Shown: positions 9,906 through 19,540 of the stretch, piece by piece
Numbering within the stretch: the stretch's first letter is position 1
How the letters are laid out: every line of letters starts with the position of its first letter
Assembly (NCBI GenBank): GCA_964648465.1
Contig: CAZYMU010000003.1
Coordinates: 1-64,000, forward strand
Direction: 5' to 3'
Length of the DNA stretch: 64,000 nucleotides
DNA from: Aminicenans sp964648465
GTDB lineage: Bacteria; Acidobacteriota; Aminicenantia; Aminicenantales; Aminicenantaceae
Notes under the pieces: model-generated
What the model was told of the DNA's origin: nothing
What the model saw: the letters and a program-made list of their open reading frames with translations, nothing else
Databases searched by the model: none
Program-made: the position numbers and the translations under genes

Positions 9906-11309
9906 ATGACTCTAGAACTAAAGCGGGATTTTACGAGGAGAGAATTTCTCAGATATTCCTCAGTGGGAATGCTCGGCGCTGTTTTGACTACGAGCTTGTT
10001 TTCCTGCCGTACACAGCCCAGCTGGAAGCCGAATATTGTCTTCTTTTTAACCGATGACCAGCGTTGGGACAGTATGAGCTGTGCGGGAAACGTTATTCTG
10101 AAGACACCGAATATGGACAGGATTGCAAGGGAGGGAGTGCGTTTTGAGAATATGTTTGTCACGACTTCACTTTGCGGTCCCAGCAGAGCCAGTTATTTAA
10201 CCGGAAAATATGCCCATAACCATGATGTACGCCGCAACGGATTGGCTTTAACAATAGAACATGAGACTTTTCCAGAGTTTATGAAGGATGCGGGGTATGA
10301 AACAGCTTTTGTCGGAAAGTGGCATAATATTGACCTGAGCAGGAATCGGGGTTTTGACTGCCACTTCGGGTTTAAGGGACAGGGGTCGTATTATGATCCG
10401 ATTATTTCTGAAAATTATGGGCCTGGAAAGAAATACAAAGGCCATGTAACCGATATCCTGACTGATAAAGCGATTGATTTCATAAGAAAAGAACACTCCA
10501 AACCCTTTTGTCTTCTCTTGTGGTTCAAGGCGCCCCACAGGAGCTTTCAGCCGGCTGAGCGGTTCAAGAGCCTCTATGCTGATGACGTTATACCCGAACC
10601 GGACAATTTCCTTGATGATTATCGGGGACGGCCGGATGCAGTGAAGAATGCCAACATGAAGATTGGGGATTTTGCCGACATCCCTGATTATCAAACATTT
10701 GTCAAGGATTATTACCGCTGTTTGGCAGGAGTGGATGAGAATGTGGGCCGGGTGCTCGATACGCTCTCTGCACGCGGCTTGGAAGAAAACACTGTTGTTC
10801 TCTACGCCGGGGACAACGGATTTTTTATCGGTGAGCACCATTTCTTCGATAAACGTTTCATGTATGAGGAATCGATTCGTGTGCCGTTGCTTATCAAGTA
10901 TCCGAAAATTATCAGGTCGAGTGTGATAAAATCTGAAATGGCTCTCAATGTTGATATTGCCCCCACAATCCTAAACTTGGCAGGAATCCCTGTTCCTGAG
11001 GATTTTGACGGCGTGAGCCTAATGCCCTTATTGGAGAAAAAAAAGATCGATTGGCGTAAAGATTTTTTATATGAATACTATGAATACCCCGGTGCCCATT
11101 CCGGGCGGATGAACCGAGGGATCAGGACCGGAAGATGGAAATACATCCATTATTTTGAAGAACCGCAGGAGTTTGAGCTTTATGATCTCCAAAATGATCC
11201 CCAGGAAATGAACAACCTGATTCATGACCCCAGTTATCAGGACGAAGTCGAGGTGCTCAGGAGGCGATTAGAAGAACTGCGAAGAGAAACACATGATCCT
11301 GATTTGTAA
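9906..11309 (+). CDS. Type I sulfatase, Tat-exported probable lipoprotein
   Basis: The N-terminus has a twin-arginine motif (TRREFLRYSSVG), a hydrophobic stretch and a possible lipobox Cys (LTTSLFSC). Metal ligands start at TDDQ (Asp50, Asp51). The sulfatase signature CGPSR has Cys90, the residue that is converted to formylglycine in active enzymes. DNGFFIGEHHFFDKR gives further metal-site residues, and RTGRWKYIHY is typical of the C-terminal part. The length, 467 residues, is normal. Activity would require a formylglycine-generating enzyme, which is not in this window. A sulfatase inside this glycan cluster suggests a sulfated substrate. Confidence 0.9.
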   Translation: MTLELKRDFTRREFLRYSSVGMLGAVLTTSLFSCRTQPSWKPNIVFFLTDDQRWDSMSCAGNVILKTPNMDRIAREGVRFENMFVTTSLCGPSRASYLTGKYAHNHDVRRNGLALTIEHETFPEFMKDAGYETAFVGKWHNIDLSRNRGFDCHFGFKGQGSYYDPIISENYGPGKKYKGHVTDILTDKAIDFIRKEHSKPFCLLLWFKAPHRSFQPAERFKSLYADDVIPEPDNFLDDYRGRPDAVKNANMKIGDFADIPDYQTFVKDYYRCLAGVDENVGRVLDTLSARGLEENTVVLYAGDNGFFIGEHHFFDKRFMYEESIRVPLLIKYPKIIRSSVIKSEMALNVDIAPTILNLAGIPVPEDFDGVSLMPLLEKKKIDWRKDFLYEYYEYPGAHSGRMNRGIRTGRWKYIHYFEEPQEFELYDLQNDPQEMNNLIHDPSYQDEVEVLRRRLEELRRETHDPDL

Positions 11310-12751
11310 TGTTTGGATTGTGGAGCAATGAACATACTATGAGTTTTAAAAAGATAATTGTCATATATGGAAGTGTTTTCATTTCGTTTTGTTCACTTAT
11401 GTTTCTTATCACCGGATTTCTCTGGTCAAAAGATGCTGGAGTCTGGAATTGTAAAGATATGCAGGCTGGTGGAGATAGAGCCAACTTGGATATGGCCCGG
11501 GATATTGCGGTTGACCAGAAGGGAAATGTATATGTAACCGGCTATAGCTACAGTCGGGAGACCGATTTTGATTTTGTCATCTTGAAGTATGATGCAAAGG
11601 GAGAACTCATCTGGACTGAACGTTATAACGGTCCTGCGAACGGTACAGATTACGCTCAGGATTTGGAACTTGATGGTGAAAGTAATGTCTATGTTGCGGG
11701 ACACAGTAATGGTATAGGTTCATCACTTGACGCAACAATCGTCAAATACGACAAGGACGGACATAGGCTGTGGGTGAACCGGTATGATGGGCCTGCCAAG
11801 AGGGATGATTATGCCTATGCTGTGAAACTTGCCCCTGACGGCGGAATAGCGGTGGCCGGATACAGTTTCGGCCTTGGAACAGAGCATGATTATCTTGTCC
11901 TGAAGTTCAGAGCTGACGGCAGGCTTTTATGGAAAGCCCGCTACAATTCTCCCCTCAATCGTGATGATGTGTGTGAGGCAATGGTTGTGGATAAGGTAGG
12001 AAATGTTCTAGTCACAGGAGTCGATCGTACGAAAGAGTCATCTTATGACATGGCCACACTCAAGTATGATGTAGGTGGACAAATGAAGTGGCTGGCCAGG
12101 TATGCAGGTCCAGGACAAGTTTTTGATGCTGCCAAGGCTGTAGGGATAGATCTTGAAAGCAATGTATATGTAACCGGCTATAGCTACAGACAGGAAACCA
12201 ATTTTGATTTTGTCACTATTTGCTATAATGCGGAAGGCTATGAGAGATGGGTGGCCAAGCATGACGGGCCATCGCATCGTATCGACCGCGGATTAGAGTT
12301 AACGATTATTCCTACAGGCGGTGTATATGTCGCGGGGATTAGTTTTGGTCAAAGAACAGCTGCGGATTGTCTGACAATTCGCTATGACGAGGCGGGGAAT
12401 CAGGTTTGGTCGGCCAGGTACAACGGAATAGGGAATGGGGCTGATGTGCCTCAGGCCATAGCCCTAGATCCGGAATCGAATGTTATCCTGGCGGGATACA
12501 GCAGGGGACAGGAGACAGGGCGTGATTATTTCCTAATTAAATACGACCACCAGGGTCGCCAGCTCTGGGCGGCGAAATACGACGGTCCTACCAGCCAGGA
12601 AGATGCGGCCACAGCAATGGATGTGGATTCCAGAGGTTGTGTTTATGTAACGGGTTACAGCTATGGCGGTGAGACCGATTTTGATTTTGTAACCTTGAAA
12701 TACGGTCCCGATGGGCATTTGCAGTGGGAGGCCAGATATCAAGGAAAATAA
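11309..12751 (+). CDS. Exported SBBP-repeat beta-propeller protein
   Basis: After a signal peptide (residues of about 11-36), the rest is made of about eight repeats of roughly 55 residues with the pattern GNVYVTGYSY..DFDFVTLKYD..GQLWAARYDGP, the SBBP propeller repeat. No catalytic residues are evident, so a binding or scaffold role is likely. The start at 11309 overlaps the sulfatase stop (TAATG); the alternative ATG at 11339 would give a more compact signal peptide. The DNA repeats produced by the propeller blades are visible as near-identical phrases across the gene. Confidence 0.8.
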   Translation: MFGLWSNEHTMSFKKIIVIYGSVFISFCSLMFLITGFLWSKDAGVWNCKDMQAGGDRANLDMARDIAVDQKGNVYVTGYSYSRETDFDFVILKYDAKGELIWTERYNGPANGTDYAQDLELDGESNVYVAGHSNGIGSSLDATIVKYDKDGHRLWVNRYDGPAKRDDYAYAVKLAPDGGIAVAGYSFGLGTEHDYLVLKFRADGRLLWKARYNSPLNRDDVCEAMVVDKVGNVLVTGVDRTKESSYDMATLKYDVGGQMKWLARYAGPGQVFDAAKAVGIDLESNVYVTGYSYRQETNFDFVTICYNAEGYERWVAKHDGPSHRIDRGLELTIIPTGGVYVAGISFGQRTAADCLTIRYDEAGNQVWSARYNGIGNGADVPQAIALDPESNVILAGYSRGQETGRDYFLIKYDHQGRQLWAAKYDGPTSQEDAATAMDVDSRGCVYVTGYSYGGETDFDFVTLKYGPDGHLQWEARYQGK

Positions 12752-12820
12752 TCAGCTTAAAACTAAGTTAACAAAGCAACATGATAGAGAAAAATATCAA
12801 TTCATTCTTAAGGAGGACAC

Positions 12821-14167
12821 ATGCGTAAAATCACCATTTTTTTTGTAAGTGCATTGCTTCTGTCAAGTTCCTTTCTTCTTTTCTCCCAGACCCAGAATAT
12901 TCCCGGTGTGTTGAGCATTCGGGAAAGGGCTGTGGTCATCAAAAAAATTACGAAAATGCGGCTGGATGGGCTATTGCCCAGAGTGATGGAGAAAACTGGT
13001 TTTGACATGTGGCTTATAGTCTGCAACGAAGACAACCTGGATCCTGTTTTCCAGACTATGATTCCTTATGATGTCTGGTGTCCGATCACCCAGATCCTTG
13101 TCTTCTACCAGCGTCGGCCGGGTGGTGAAGTGGAACGGTTGAATATTTCGCGGACAAACATGCAAGACCTGCACCAGAATGTCTGGGATTATCGGGCCTG
13201 GGACAACGAAAAAAAAGAGAGCCAGTGGGATTGCCTAGCACGAATCGTCCACGAAAGAGACCCCAAGAAAATCGGAATCAACGTGGCAGGGGTAATCTGG
13301 GCGGCTGACGGGCTAACGGCGTTTCTGAAGAAGAAAGTCGAGGAAAGCATCGGGCCTAAATATTCCGAGCGGATGCAATCAGCCGAGAAGCTGGCTACTC
13401 TCTGGCTGGAGACTATGCTTCCCGAAGATCTGGAGCTTTACGAAAGGGTGGTGAGCGTTGCCCATGCTTTGATGGCCGAGACTTTCTCTGACAAAGTCAT
13501 CACACCGGGTGTGACGACGACCGAAGATATCCTTTATTACTACCTGCAGCAAGTAGCAGATCTTGGCCTTCAACGCTATGCCTGGCCATGGTTTCGCATA
13601 AGGGCTCGCGATCCACAAGTCTTGAAAAAATACGGGAAAGACGATACGGTTATCAGACGCGGCGATCTCCTTCAGTGCGATGCTGGGATTTACTATCTGC
13701 GCTATTACACGGATCATGCCGAATGGGCTTATGTCCTCCGCCCTGGAGAGACGGATGTGCCTGAAGGTTTTCAAAAAGTGATGGTTGAAGGGAACAAGCT
13801 CCAGGATATTTTCTGCGCAGAATTCAAGGAGGGACTCACTGGCAACCAGATCTTGACCAATATCCTCCAAACAGCTCGCGAAAAAGGCATCTGTAAACCC
13901 AAGATTTACTCTCACTCGATCGGGTATTATCTTCATGAACCCGGTCCGCTGATCGGCCTTCCCTGGGAACAGGAAAATACAGGCAGCAGGGGAGAAGTCA
14001 AGCTGGTTTCTAACAGCACGTTTACAGCCGAGCTCAGTGTGACCTGCCCGGTTCTCGAGTGGAACGGCCGGGAGCTGCGGATGTCTTTCGAGCAGGTACT
14101 TGCTTTCACACCAAAAGGAACATATTTTCTGAATGGTCGACAAACAGCCTTTTACATCATAAAATGA
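12821..14167 (+). CDS. Exported M24-family (Xaa-Pro aminopeptidase-like) protein
   Basis: A 448-residue protein with a signal peptide (ITIFFVSALLLSSSFLLFS) and AAGGAGG before the start. The creatinase/pita-bread metal site is recognisable in order: Asp and Asp in QCDAGIYYLRYYTDHAEW, His in HSIGYYLHEP, Glu in FTAELSV and Glu in MSFEQVLAF. All five ligand positions are filled, so it may be active. The usual GHGIG is changed to SHSIG. Export is unusual for this mostly cytosolic family but occurs in related phyla. A fragment of a second copy lies at 16588. Confidence 0.8.
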   Translation: MRKITIFFVSALLLSSSFLLFSQTQNIPGVLSIRERAVVIKKITKMRLDGLLPRVMEKTGFDMWLIVCNEDNLDPVFQTMIPYDVWCPITQILVFYQRRPGGEVERLNISRTNMQDLHQNVWDYRAWDNEKKESQWDCLARIVHERDPKKIGINVAGVIWAADGLTAFLKKKVEESIGPKYSERMQSAEKLATLWLETMLPEDLELYERVVSVAHALMAETFSDKVITPGVTTTEDILYYYLQQVADLGLQRYAWPWFRIRARDPQVLKKYGKDDTVIRRGDLLQCDAGIYYLRYYTDHAEWAYVLRPGETDVPEGFQKVMVEGNKLQDIFCAEFKEGLTGNQILTNILQTAREKGICKPKIYSHSIGYYLHEPGPLIGLPWEQENTGSRGEVKLVSNSTFTAELSVTCPVLEWNGRELRMSFEQVLAFTPKGTYFLNGRQTAFYIIK

Positions 14168-14191
14168 ATATAAATTTTTAAGGAGGAAGTC

Positions 14192-16573
14192 ATGAAAATC
14201 CTTCGAATTTTCATAAGTATATTGTTCATTGCAGTGGTAGGCTTTGCACTGTCTTCCACACCCAAAAAAGCACCGCTTATAGGAGAAAACGAGAATGTCT
14301 ACACTTTAGCCGATGAAAACCAGGACATCAGAGGCTTGGCCTTTGATGATGTTTCTGGTGATACTCCCCGACTTTTTGTGCTTGACCGCTGCGGGAAGAT
14401 TTTTGTCTATCGATTGCATCAGGACTCAAAAACGGGAAAGGACAAGTTGGAATACCTAAAGATCTATGATCTGCCCAAGGATGTGGATAACACTCCTATC
14501 GTAAACCCGCGAGGACTGGCTTATACTCTTGAGAACGATGAGAGCATTTTTTATTTTCTGAATTGGGATGATTCCGGAGGGGAAGTGGTCTCTGAGCTTT
14601 GGCGGTACAATGCCACGGAAAATACTTCCTCATCCGTGAACCTGTCCTTCTACAACTACCGTATTGGCGACAGGGAGATGTTTGATGTCGCCTACGACAA
14701 CGGGAATATTTTTGTATGTTTTGATTCTTCAGGCTACAAAGAGCAAAATCTCCGTGTCCAACGCGGAATCATCCAGCTGAAGTGGAATCAGGCTTACGAC
14801 GGAAAGCTGGATTTTGTCAAGCACATGCCTGATTCAGGATATATGCCTTCCCGCGGCCTGACTTGCATGACCATAGAAGGAGCCAGGTATTTGTGGGCCA
14901 CGGTCGGGTGTGATTATATCTACTGTGCAGATGCCCGAACCGGACGGGGACTTTTTCATTTTGATCGCCCTATGGCAGCCGAGGAAGATCATCTTTATTG
15001 GGGTCTGGCCTTTGGCAAAGAGGCCCTTTGGGTTTCGGAGAGTGTATCAGGGGCAGATCGTGTGCATCGGGTGAACGTAGCCAAAAATCTGGATGCTTTT
15101 TATGAAGGATCCCACATCTTACGCCACCTCATTATGACTATAAAAACGGAACCTGAGAGAGATGCCTCTTCTAATCCAGGAAGAGTATATCATTATTATT
15201 CAAGGCCATATGCCTACGATCAGCTTCACAACCAGGGTGTCTGGCCGGGAACAGAGAAAATAACAGAGCTTTCAGGAGTTCCTAACGCCAAGGTCAAAAA
15301 ATTTACCTATGACCCGGCCGGTGATGTCTCCAGCCGCCAGTACATGGGTCTGGTCGAGTATACGAGTGCACCAGCCCGTTCTTATTCTTCACAATACGAA
15401 ATCGACATCTGGACCAGTGCCTACCGCAAATACATCTATCCGCACCGGGTTGATAAGAACACGGAAGCCTTAAAAGGAACAGATTACTTGGCCGATGATC
15501 CCGAACTCTTCAACCTGACGGACACAAAAACCTATGACAGCTTTTCCAAGAGGGTTAAAGCTCATATCGAGGAGAAATACGGTGTTTCGGTCGACATGAA
15601 CAATCCTTACTGGGCAGCACGCAATACTCTGGAGTACATCCAGGATCATTATTACTACCCTGGCCGGTCCAAGCGGAAACCTGCGGCCGTAGATTATGAC
15701 AGAAATCACTATGATGCCAATCCAGGGAATTTGAAAATTGAACTCTCTAGCCGGGATTATGACAAAAACCAGATCATCGCTTGCTCGGGCACAAGTGTCA
15801 TGATCGCCGGAGCCATGCGATATTTAGGAATCCCGGCGAGATGGTTGGGGACAGGTACGGAACATGGCCCGAAAACATGGGATTCCAACGGGAATGGACT
15901 TCTGGATGAAGGAGAGACCGCCACATGTTCCAGCGGCCATCGGTACACACAAGTGTGGCTGGGAAGTCACTACGGCTGGATTTGTTTTGATGGCACCCCA
16001 ACTCGTCCGGATTTTAATGATTACGACCCAGTGCCTCCGATCCGATCCCAGTGGAGATACATGAACCGGGCAGCAAGGGGGCATCTCAAGGACAAACGGA
16101 TCGTGTTCAATGTTGGATCTGCCTTATTCAAACCTCTCTATCGAGATTTTGAATACGACGAGAAACTGGCTGTGAACAACAACTGCGGCGGGGATCAAAG
16201 GTATAACCTGCAGGGCCGGTTCGGTAAGCCAGAGCTATGGAAACTGGCTAGGCAAAACATAACCGTTAAGAATCTCTGTTTCATCACAGCCGTAAACTTG
16301 GAAGGGCCTAAGGGAGAAACACGAGTCTCTTGGAAACTGAAAGGCAAGTGGGATAAGGACCCGAGAGCCAAGGTTTCTGTCTACTTACAGAAGATTGACC
16401 TTGAGAAAAAGAAGGCAAAGGATATCGCTGTTCTAGCCAAAGGGATTACTCCGCAGTCAGGAACAGTGACCGTCAACCTGTCTCCATACAGCGGGAAAAA
16501 TCTCCAGATCATCATCCGCAAAGGCGGTGATCCCGAAACAGGCGGTTGTTCTGATCTCTTTGATCTGGATTAA
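14192..16573 (+). CDS. Exported propeller plus transglutaminase-like protein
   Basis: A 793-residue protein with AAGGAGG before the start and a signal peptide (FISILFIAVVGFALS). Residues of about 30-330 resemble a propeller (DIRGLAFDDVSGDTPRLFVL, EEDHLYWGLAFGKEALWVSE). A transglutaminase-like core follows with a complete triad: Cys531 in ACSGTSVM, His583 in GHRYTQVW, Asp600 in CFDGTP. A C-terminal beta domain completes it. Such proteins act as peptidases or acyl transferases outside the cytoplasm; the substrate is unknown. It forms a tight unit with the M24 gene 24 bases upstream. Confidence 0.75.
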   Translation: MKILRIFISILFIAVVGFALSSTPKKAPLIGENENVYTLADENQDIRGLAFDDVSGDTPRLFVLDRCGKIFVYRLHQDSKTGKDKLEYLKIYDLPKDVDNTPIVNPRGLAYTLENDESIFYFLNWDDSGGEVVSELWRYNATENTSSSVNLSFYNYRIGDREMFDVAYDNGNIFVCFDSSGYKEQNLRVQRGIIQLKWNQAYDGKLDFVKHMPDSGYMPSRGLTCMTIEGARYLWATVGCDYIYCADARTGRGLFHFDRPMAAEEDHLYWGLAFGKEALWVSESVSGADRVHRVNVAKNLDAFYEGSHILRHLIMTIKTEPERDASSNPGRVYHYYSRPYAYDQLHNQGVWPGTEKITELSGVPNAKVKKFTYDPAGDVSSRQYMGLVEYTSAPARSYSSQYEIDIWTSAYRKYIYPHRVDKNTEALKGTDYLADDPELFNLTDTKTYDSFSKRVKAHIEEKYGVSVDMNNPYWAARNTLEYIQDHYYYPGRSKRKPAAVDYDRNHYDANPGNLKIELSSRDYDKNQIIACSGTSVMIAGAMRYLGIPARWLGTGTEHGPKTWDSNGNGLLDEGETATCSSGHRYTQVWLGSHYGWICFDGTPTRPDFNDYDPVPPIRSQWRYMNRAARGHLKDKRIVFNVGSALFKPLYRDFEYDEKLAVNNNCGGDQRYNLQGRFGKPELWKLARQNITVKNLCFITAVNLEGPKGETRVSWKLKGKWDKDPRAKVSVYLQKIDLEKKKAKDIAVLAKGITPQSGTVTVNLSPYSGKNLQIIIRKGGDPETGGCSDLFDLD

Positions 16574-16587
16574 ATATTGGAAGAAAG

Positions 16588-16758
16588 GTGAAGTTGCACT
16601 ACAAGAGTACGTTTACAGCTGAATTGAGTGTGACTTATCCCATTGCGGAATGGGATGGAAAAGAGTTGCGCATGGGTTTGGAACAGATCATCGCCTTTAC
16701 CAAAGACGGTACCCAATTCCTGGATGGACGCCAGACAAAATTCCACATTGTGAAATAA
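16588..16758 (+). pseudogene. C-terminal fragment of a second M24 peptidase
   Basis: The frame encodes STFTAELSVTYPIAEWDGKE and continues LRMGLEQIIAFTKDGTQFLDG, ending at TAA 16756-16758. It lines up residue for residue with the last 51 residues of the M24 protein at 12821 (STFTAELSVTCPVLEWNGRE, LRMSFEQVLAFTPKGTYFLNG). The rest of the gene is absent. A GTG at 16588 with AGAAAGG nearby could be a start, but a 56-residue product would lack most metal ligands. It is a remnant of duplication and deletion. Confidence 0.75.
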
Positions 16759-16786
16759 AAGGGTATAAAAACACTTGAGTCTGATA

Positions 16787-18079
16787 ATGAGAGAATCAAT
16801 TTTGATCGGAGATAGAAAGATTAGCAACATCAGATGGCGGGTAGCTATAATTCTTGCCATTGCCACCGCCATAAACTACATGGACCGCATGACTCTACCT
16901 GTGGTCATATCCCAATTGCAGCAGAAATTTGCAATTTCGGAGTATCAATTTGCTGCATTAAATAGTCTGTTCTTGCTGTCTTACGCCATCATGTACGCAG
17001 GAGGAGGACGCATAGCAGACTGGTTGGGAACACGTTTAGGTTACGCGTTGATGATGTCCTGGTGGTCGCTCTCCTGTATGGCTCAAGGTCTGGTGAACGG
17101 CTTTCGCGGTTTGGCCATTTTCCGCTTCATGTTAGGCTTGGGAGAAGGAGGGAGCTTTCCAACCTCTGCTAAGACTGTATCTGAGTGGTTTTCCGCAAAA
17201 GATCGTTCCACTGCCTTCGGGATGTTTAATACTGGATCTGCTATTGGCTCCGTTATTGCTCCACCCCTTTTGGCCTTGATTGTTGTATTGTTGAACTGGC
17301 GATGGGTTTTTATCATCAGTGGGTCATTTGGTATTTTTTGGGCAATATATTGGCTGTCTACATATCATCTCCCACACAAGCATCCAAGAATAACAGAGGA
17401 GGAATCCTTGCTTATTCGGAAAAGCCAGGAAGAGGAAGGCAGAGGAGATCTAACCAAACAAATAAAAACAGTCAAATGGTTCAAGTTATTCTCTTATAAG
17501 GAAGTTGTATGTCTCATAACCGTGAAATTTCTTACGGATCCAGTGTGGTTCTTTTATGTCTTCTGGCTTCCAAAGTATTTACATGACACTAGAGGATTTG
17601 ACATAAAACAGATAGGATATTATGCATGGATTCCCTATGCAGCAGCCGGAGTTGGCAGTCTTTTTGGCGGCTGGTTTTCCAGTTTTCTGATAAAAAGAGG
17701 TTTGACCTTAAACGCTTCCCGCAAAGTAGCATTAGGCTTGAGTGCTGCTTTTATGCCTGCTGCCGCCTTTATTGTTTCTTGCCCGACAGGCCTGGCTATC
17801 GTATTTATCAGTCTGGCCTTTTTGGGGCATCAATTCTGGTCGGTTATTATACAGACACTTCCGGCTGATTTATACCCGCAGGGAATGGTGGGTTCGGTGG
17901 CTGGGTTGATAGGAGCCAGCGGTTCTTTTGGAGCAATGATTTTTGCCATGATAGTGGGTTATATCTTAGGCCACTATGCCAGTTATGTACCTATTTTTCT
18001 TGTGGTAAGCCTTTTGCATCCTATATCATTTGGATTGATTATGCTCATGATCCGCCGTATTTCACCGCGCCAGGTATGA
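16787..18079 (+). CDS. MFS transporter, hexuronate/anion:cation symporter type
   Basis: About 430 residues with twelve predicted membrane segments. The start of helix 1 (INYMDRMTLPVVI), the loop after helix 2 (GRIADWLGTRLG) and LGLGEGGSFPTSAKTVSEWF are characteristic of the ACS family that includes ExuT and GudP. A sugar acid or other anionic monosaccharide is therefore the likely substrate. The ATG at 16787 is preferred over the TTG at 16775. It stands at the head of the cytosolic sugar genes and is probably the inner-membrane uptake step of the pathway. Confidence 0.85.
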   Translation: MRESILIGDRKISNIRWRVAIILAIATAINYMDRMTLPVVISQLQQKFAISEYQFAALNSLFLLSYAIMYAGGGRIADWLGTRLGYALMMSWWSLSCMAQGLVNGFRGLAIFRFMLGLGEGGSFPTSAKTVSEWFSAKDRSTAFGMFNTGSAIGSVIAPPLLALIVVLLNWRWVFIISGSFGIFWAIYWLSTYHLPHKHPRITEEESLLIRKSQEEEGRGDLTKQIKTVKWFKLFSYKEVVCLITVKFLTDPVWFFYVFWLPKYLHDTRGFDIKQIGYYAWIPYAAAGVGSLFGGWFSSFLIKRGLTLNASRKVALGLSAAFMPAAAFIVSCPTGLAIVFISLAFLGHQFWSVIIQTLPADLYPQGMVGSVAGLIGASGSFGAMIFAMIVGYILGHYASYVPIFLVVSLLHPISFGLIMLMIRRISPRQV

Positions 18080-18120
18080 ATAGATAGATTAAATATTAAT
18101 AATGAAATAATGAGGTTAAA

Positions 18121-19518
18121 ATGATAAGAATCGGCCTTTTATCCTTGTCAGATGGAAGAGAAAGGGTTCATAAAAATCTTTCTCCTGCCATAGAAGAAAC
18201 AGCTTGCCTAATCCAAAAAAAACTTGAAGAAACAGGAAAAATTGAGGTTATCTCTGGAAAGGAAATCATTTGGCAACATGCACAGGCAAGAGAACAAGCC
18301 CGTTTTGTTACCTCTCAAGGAGTGGATGGCACAATCCTCAATGTTCCTGTCTTTGCCTTTCCCAATCTTGCCCGGATAGCTTGTCAGTTTGCTCAGACAC
18401 CATTTCTGGCGTTCAGCCCTGTTTTCGGCGGTTTGCCTGGTTTAGGGGGAATGCTCGGTTCCTCCAACGCCCTTGAGCAGGTTGGCATTCCTTGCGAAAA
18501 AGTTTACGGGTCCTTAGATGATAAAAACGTAACGGATAAGCTGCTAGTTTTCTGCCGGACAGCCCATGCCATCAACGGCCTGAGAGGCCGCGTTTTGGGT
18601 TTAATAGGAGGAAGAAGCATAGGTATGGTTACTGGAGAGGCTTCCCCGGATGTCTACAGTTCCCTTTTTGGTATAGATGTTGATCATGTTGACCAGTTAG
18701 AGATAGTCCGCAGGTCTTCGCAAGTCACTAGTAAGAAGGTTAATCATGCCTTCCACTGGCTGGAAGAAAATGTAAAATCCATTGAGTTTGATTCAAAAAA
18801 ATTAACGCAGGAGTCGCTTAAGGATCAGATCAGAAATTACTATGCCACTAAAAGAATAATCGAGGAAAGACAGCTCGACTTTGTCGCTGTCAAATGCCAC
18901 TATGAAATGAGTGAATACTATTTTACGCAGTGTCTGAGTGCAGCCTTCATGAATGATCCCTATGACTGGGATGGCAAGAAGGAGCCTTTTGTCTTTTCCT
19001 GTGAAGCAGATGCTGATGCCGCTGTAACTATGCAGATATTAAAACTGCTATCGGGAAAGCCTGTCATTTTTACAGATTTACGCCACTTTGATTCTGAAAA
19101 TAATATCATGGTCTTATGTAATTGTGGTGCCATGTCTACCTGGTATACCAAGCGGTCAGAAAATCCTTCAGAGAACTTAAAGGAAGTCTCTCTGGTTCCG
19201 GTCATCGAAAAGTACGGAGGGAGCGGTTGCCACGTGAGATATATCGCAGGAGAAGGCGAAATGACTTTTGCCAGGCTGTACCGAAAGGCTGGCCAGTACC
19301 ATATGACCATATTTTCGGGCGAGGTGAAAGAGTTCCCCATCGAAAAGTTAGATGAGACATGTCCGGCATGGCCGCATCTGTTCGTCAAACTGTCTGTTTC
19401 TCCTGAGAAGTTGATACCAAACCTCGGAAGCAACCATATCCACGGCGTAGCAGGTGATTTTGCTGCAGAGTTGAAAAAATTCTGTGAATTGAAAAACATA
19501 GTGGCTGAAATTTTCTGA
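18121..19518 (+). CDS. L-fucose/D-arabinose isomerase-like protein
   Basis: A 465-residue cytosolic protein starting IRIGLLSLSDGRERVH, with the two-domain layout of the FucI/AraA fold: an N-terminal Rossmann-like half (QGVDGTILNVPVFAFP), IGGRSIGMVTG, and a C-terminal half with EADADAAVTMQIL and GEGEMTFARLY. The family isomerises aldoses to ketoses with a divalent metal. True FucI also converts D-arabinose to D-ribulose. The protein is shorter than FucI (about 590 residues), so the exact sugar is open. It starts the cytosolic module and precedes the epimerase by 22 bases. Confidence 0.75.
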   Translation: MIRIGLLSLSDGRERVHKNLSPAIEETACLIQKKLEETGKIEVISGKEIIWQHAQAREQARFVTSQGVDGTILNVPVFAFPNLARIACQFAQTPFLAFSPVFGGLPGLGGMLGSSNALEQVGIPCEKVYGSLDDKNVTDKLLVFCRTAHAINGLRGRVLGLIGGRSIGMVTGEASPDVYSSLFGIDVDHVDQLEIVRRSSQVTSKKVNHAFHWLEENVKSIEFDSKKLTQESLKDQIRNYYATKRIIEERQLDFVAVKCHYEMSEYYFTQCLSAAFMNDPYDWDGKKEPFVFSCEADADAAVTMQILKLLSGKPVIFTDLRHFDSENNIMVLCNCGAMSTWYTKRSENPSENLKEVSLVPVIEKYGGSGCHVRYIAGEGEMTFARLYRKAGQYHMTIFSGEVKEFPIEKLDETCPAWPHLFVKLSVSPEKLIPNLGSNHIHGVAGDFAAELKKFCELKNIVAEIF

Positions 19519-19540
19519 TTTTTTCTTTAAGGAGGATAAA

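Noticed and set aside
11500..12720. Repeated DNA phrases as a CRISPR-like or tandem repeat array
   Set aside because: The repeats are the coding blades of the SBBP propeller and vary as protein repeats do.
13379..14143. 254-codon minus-strand frame inside the M24 gene
   Set aside because: The opposite strand encodes all five metal ligands of M24; the frame has no supporting feature.
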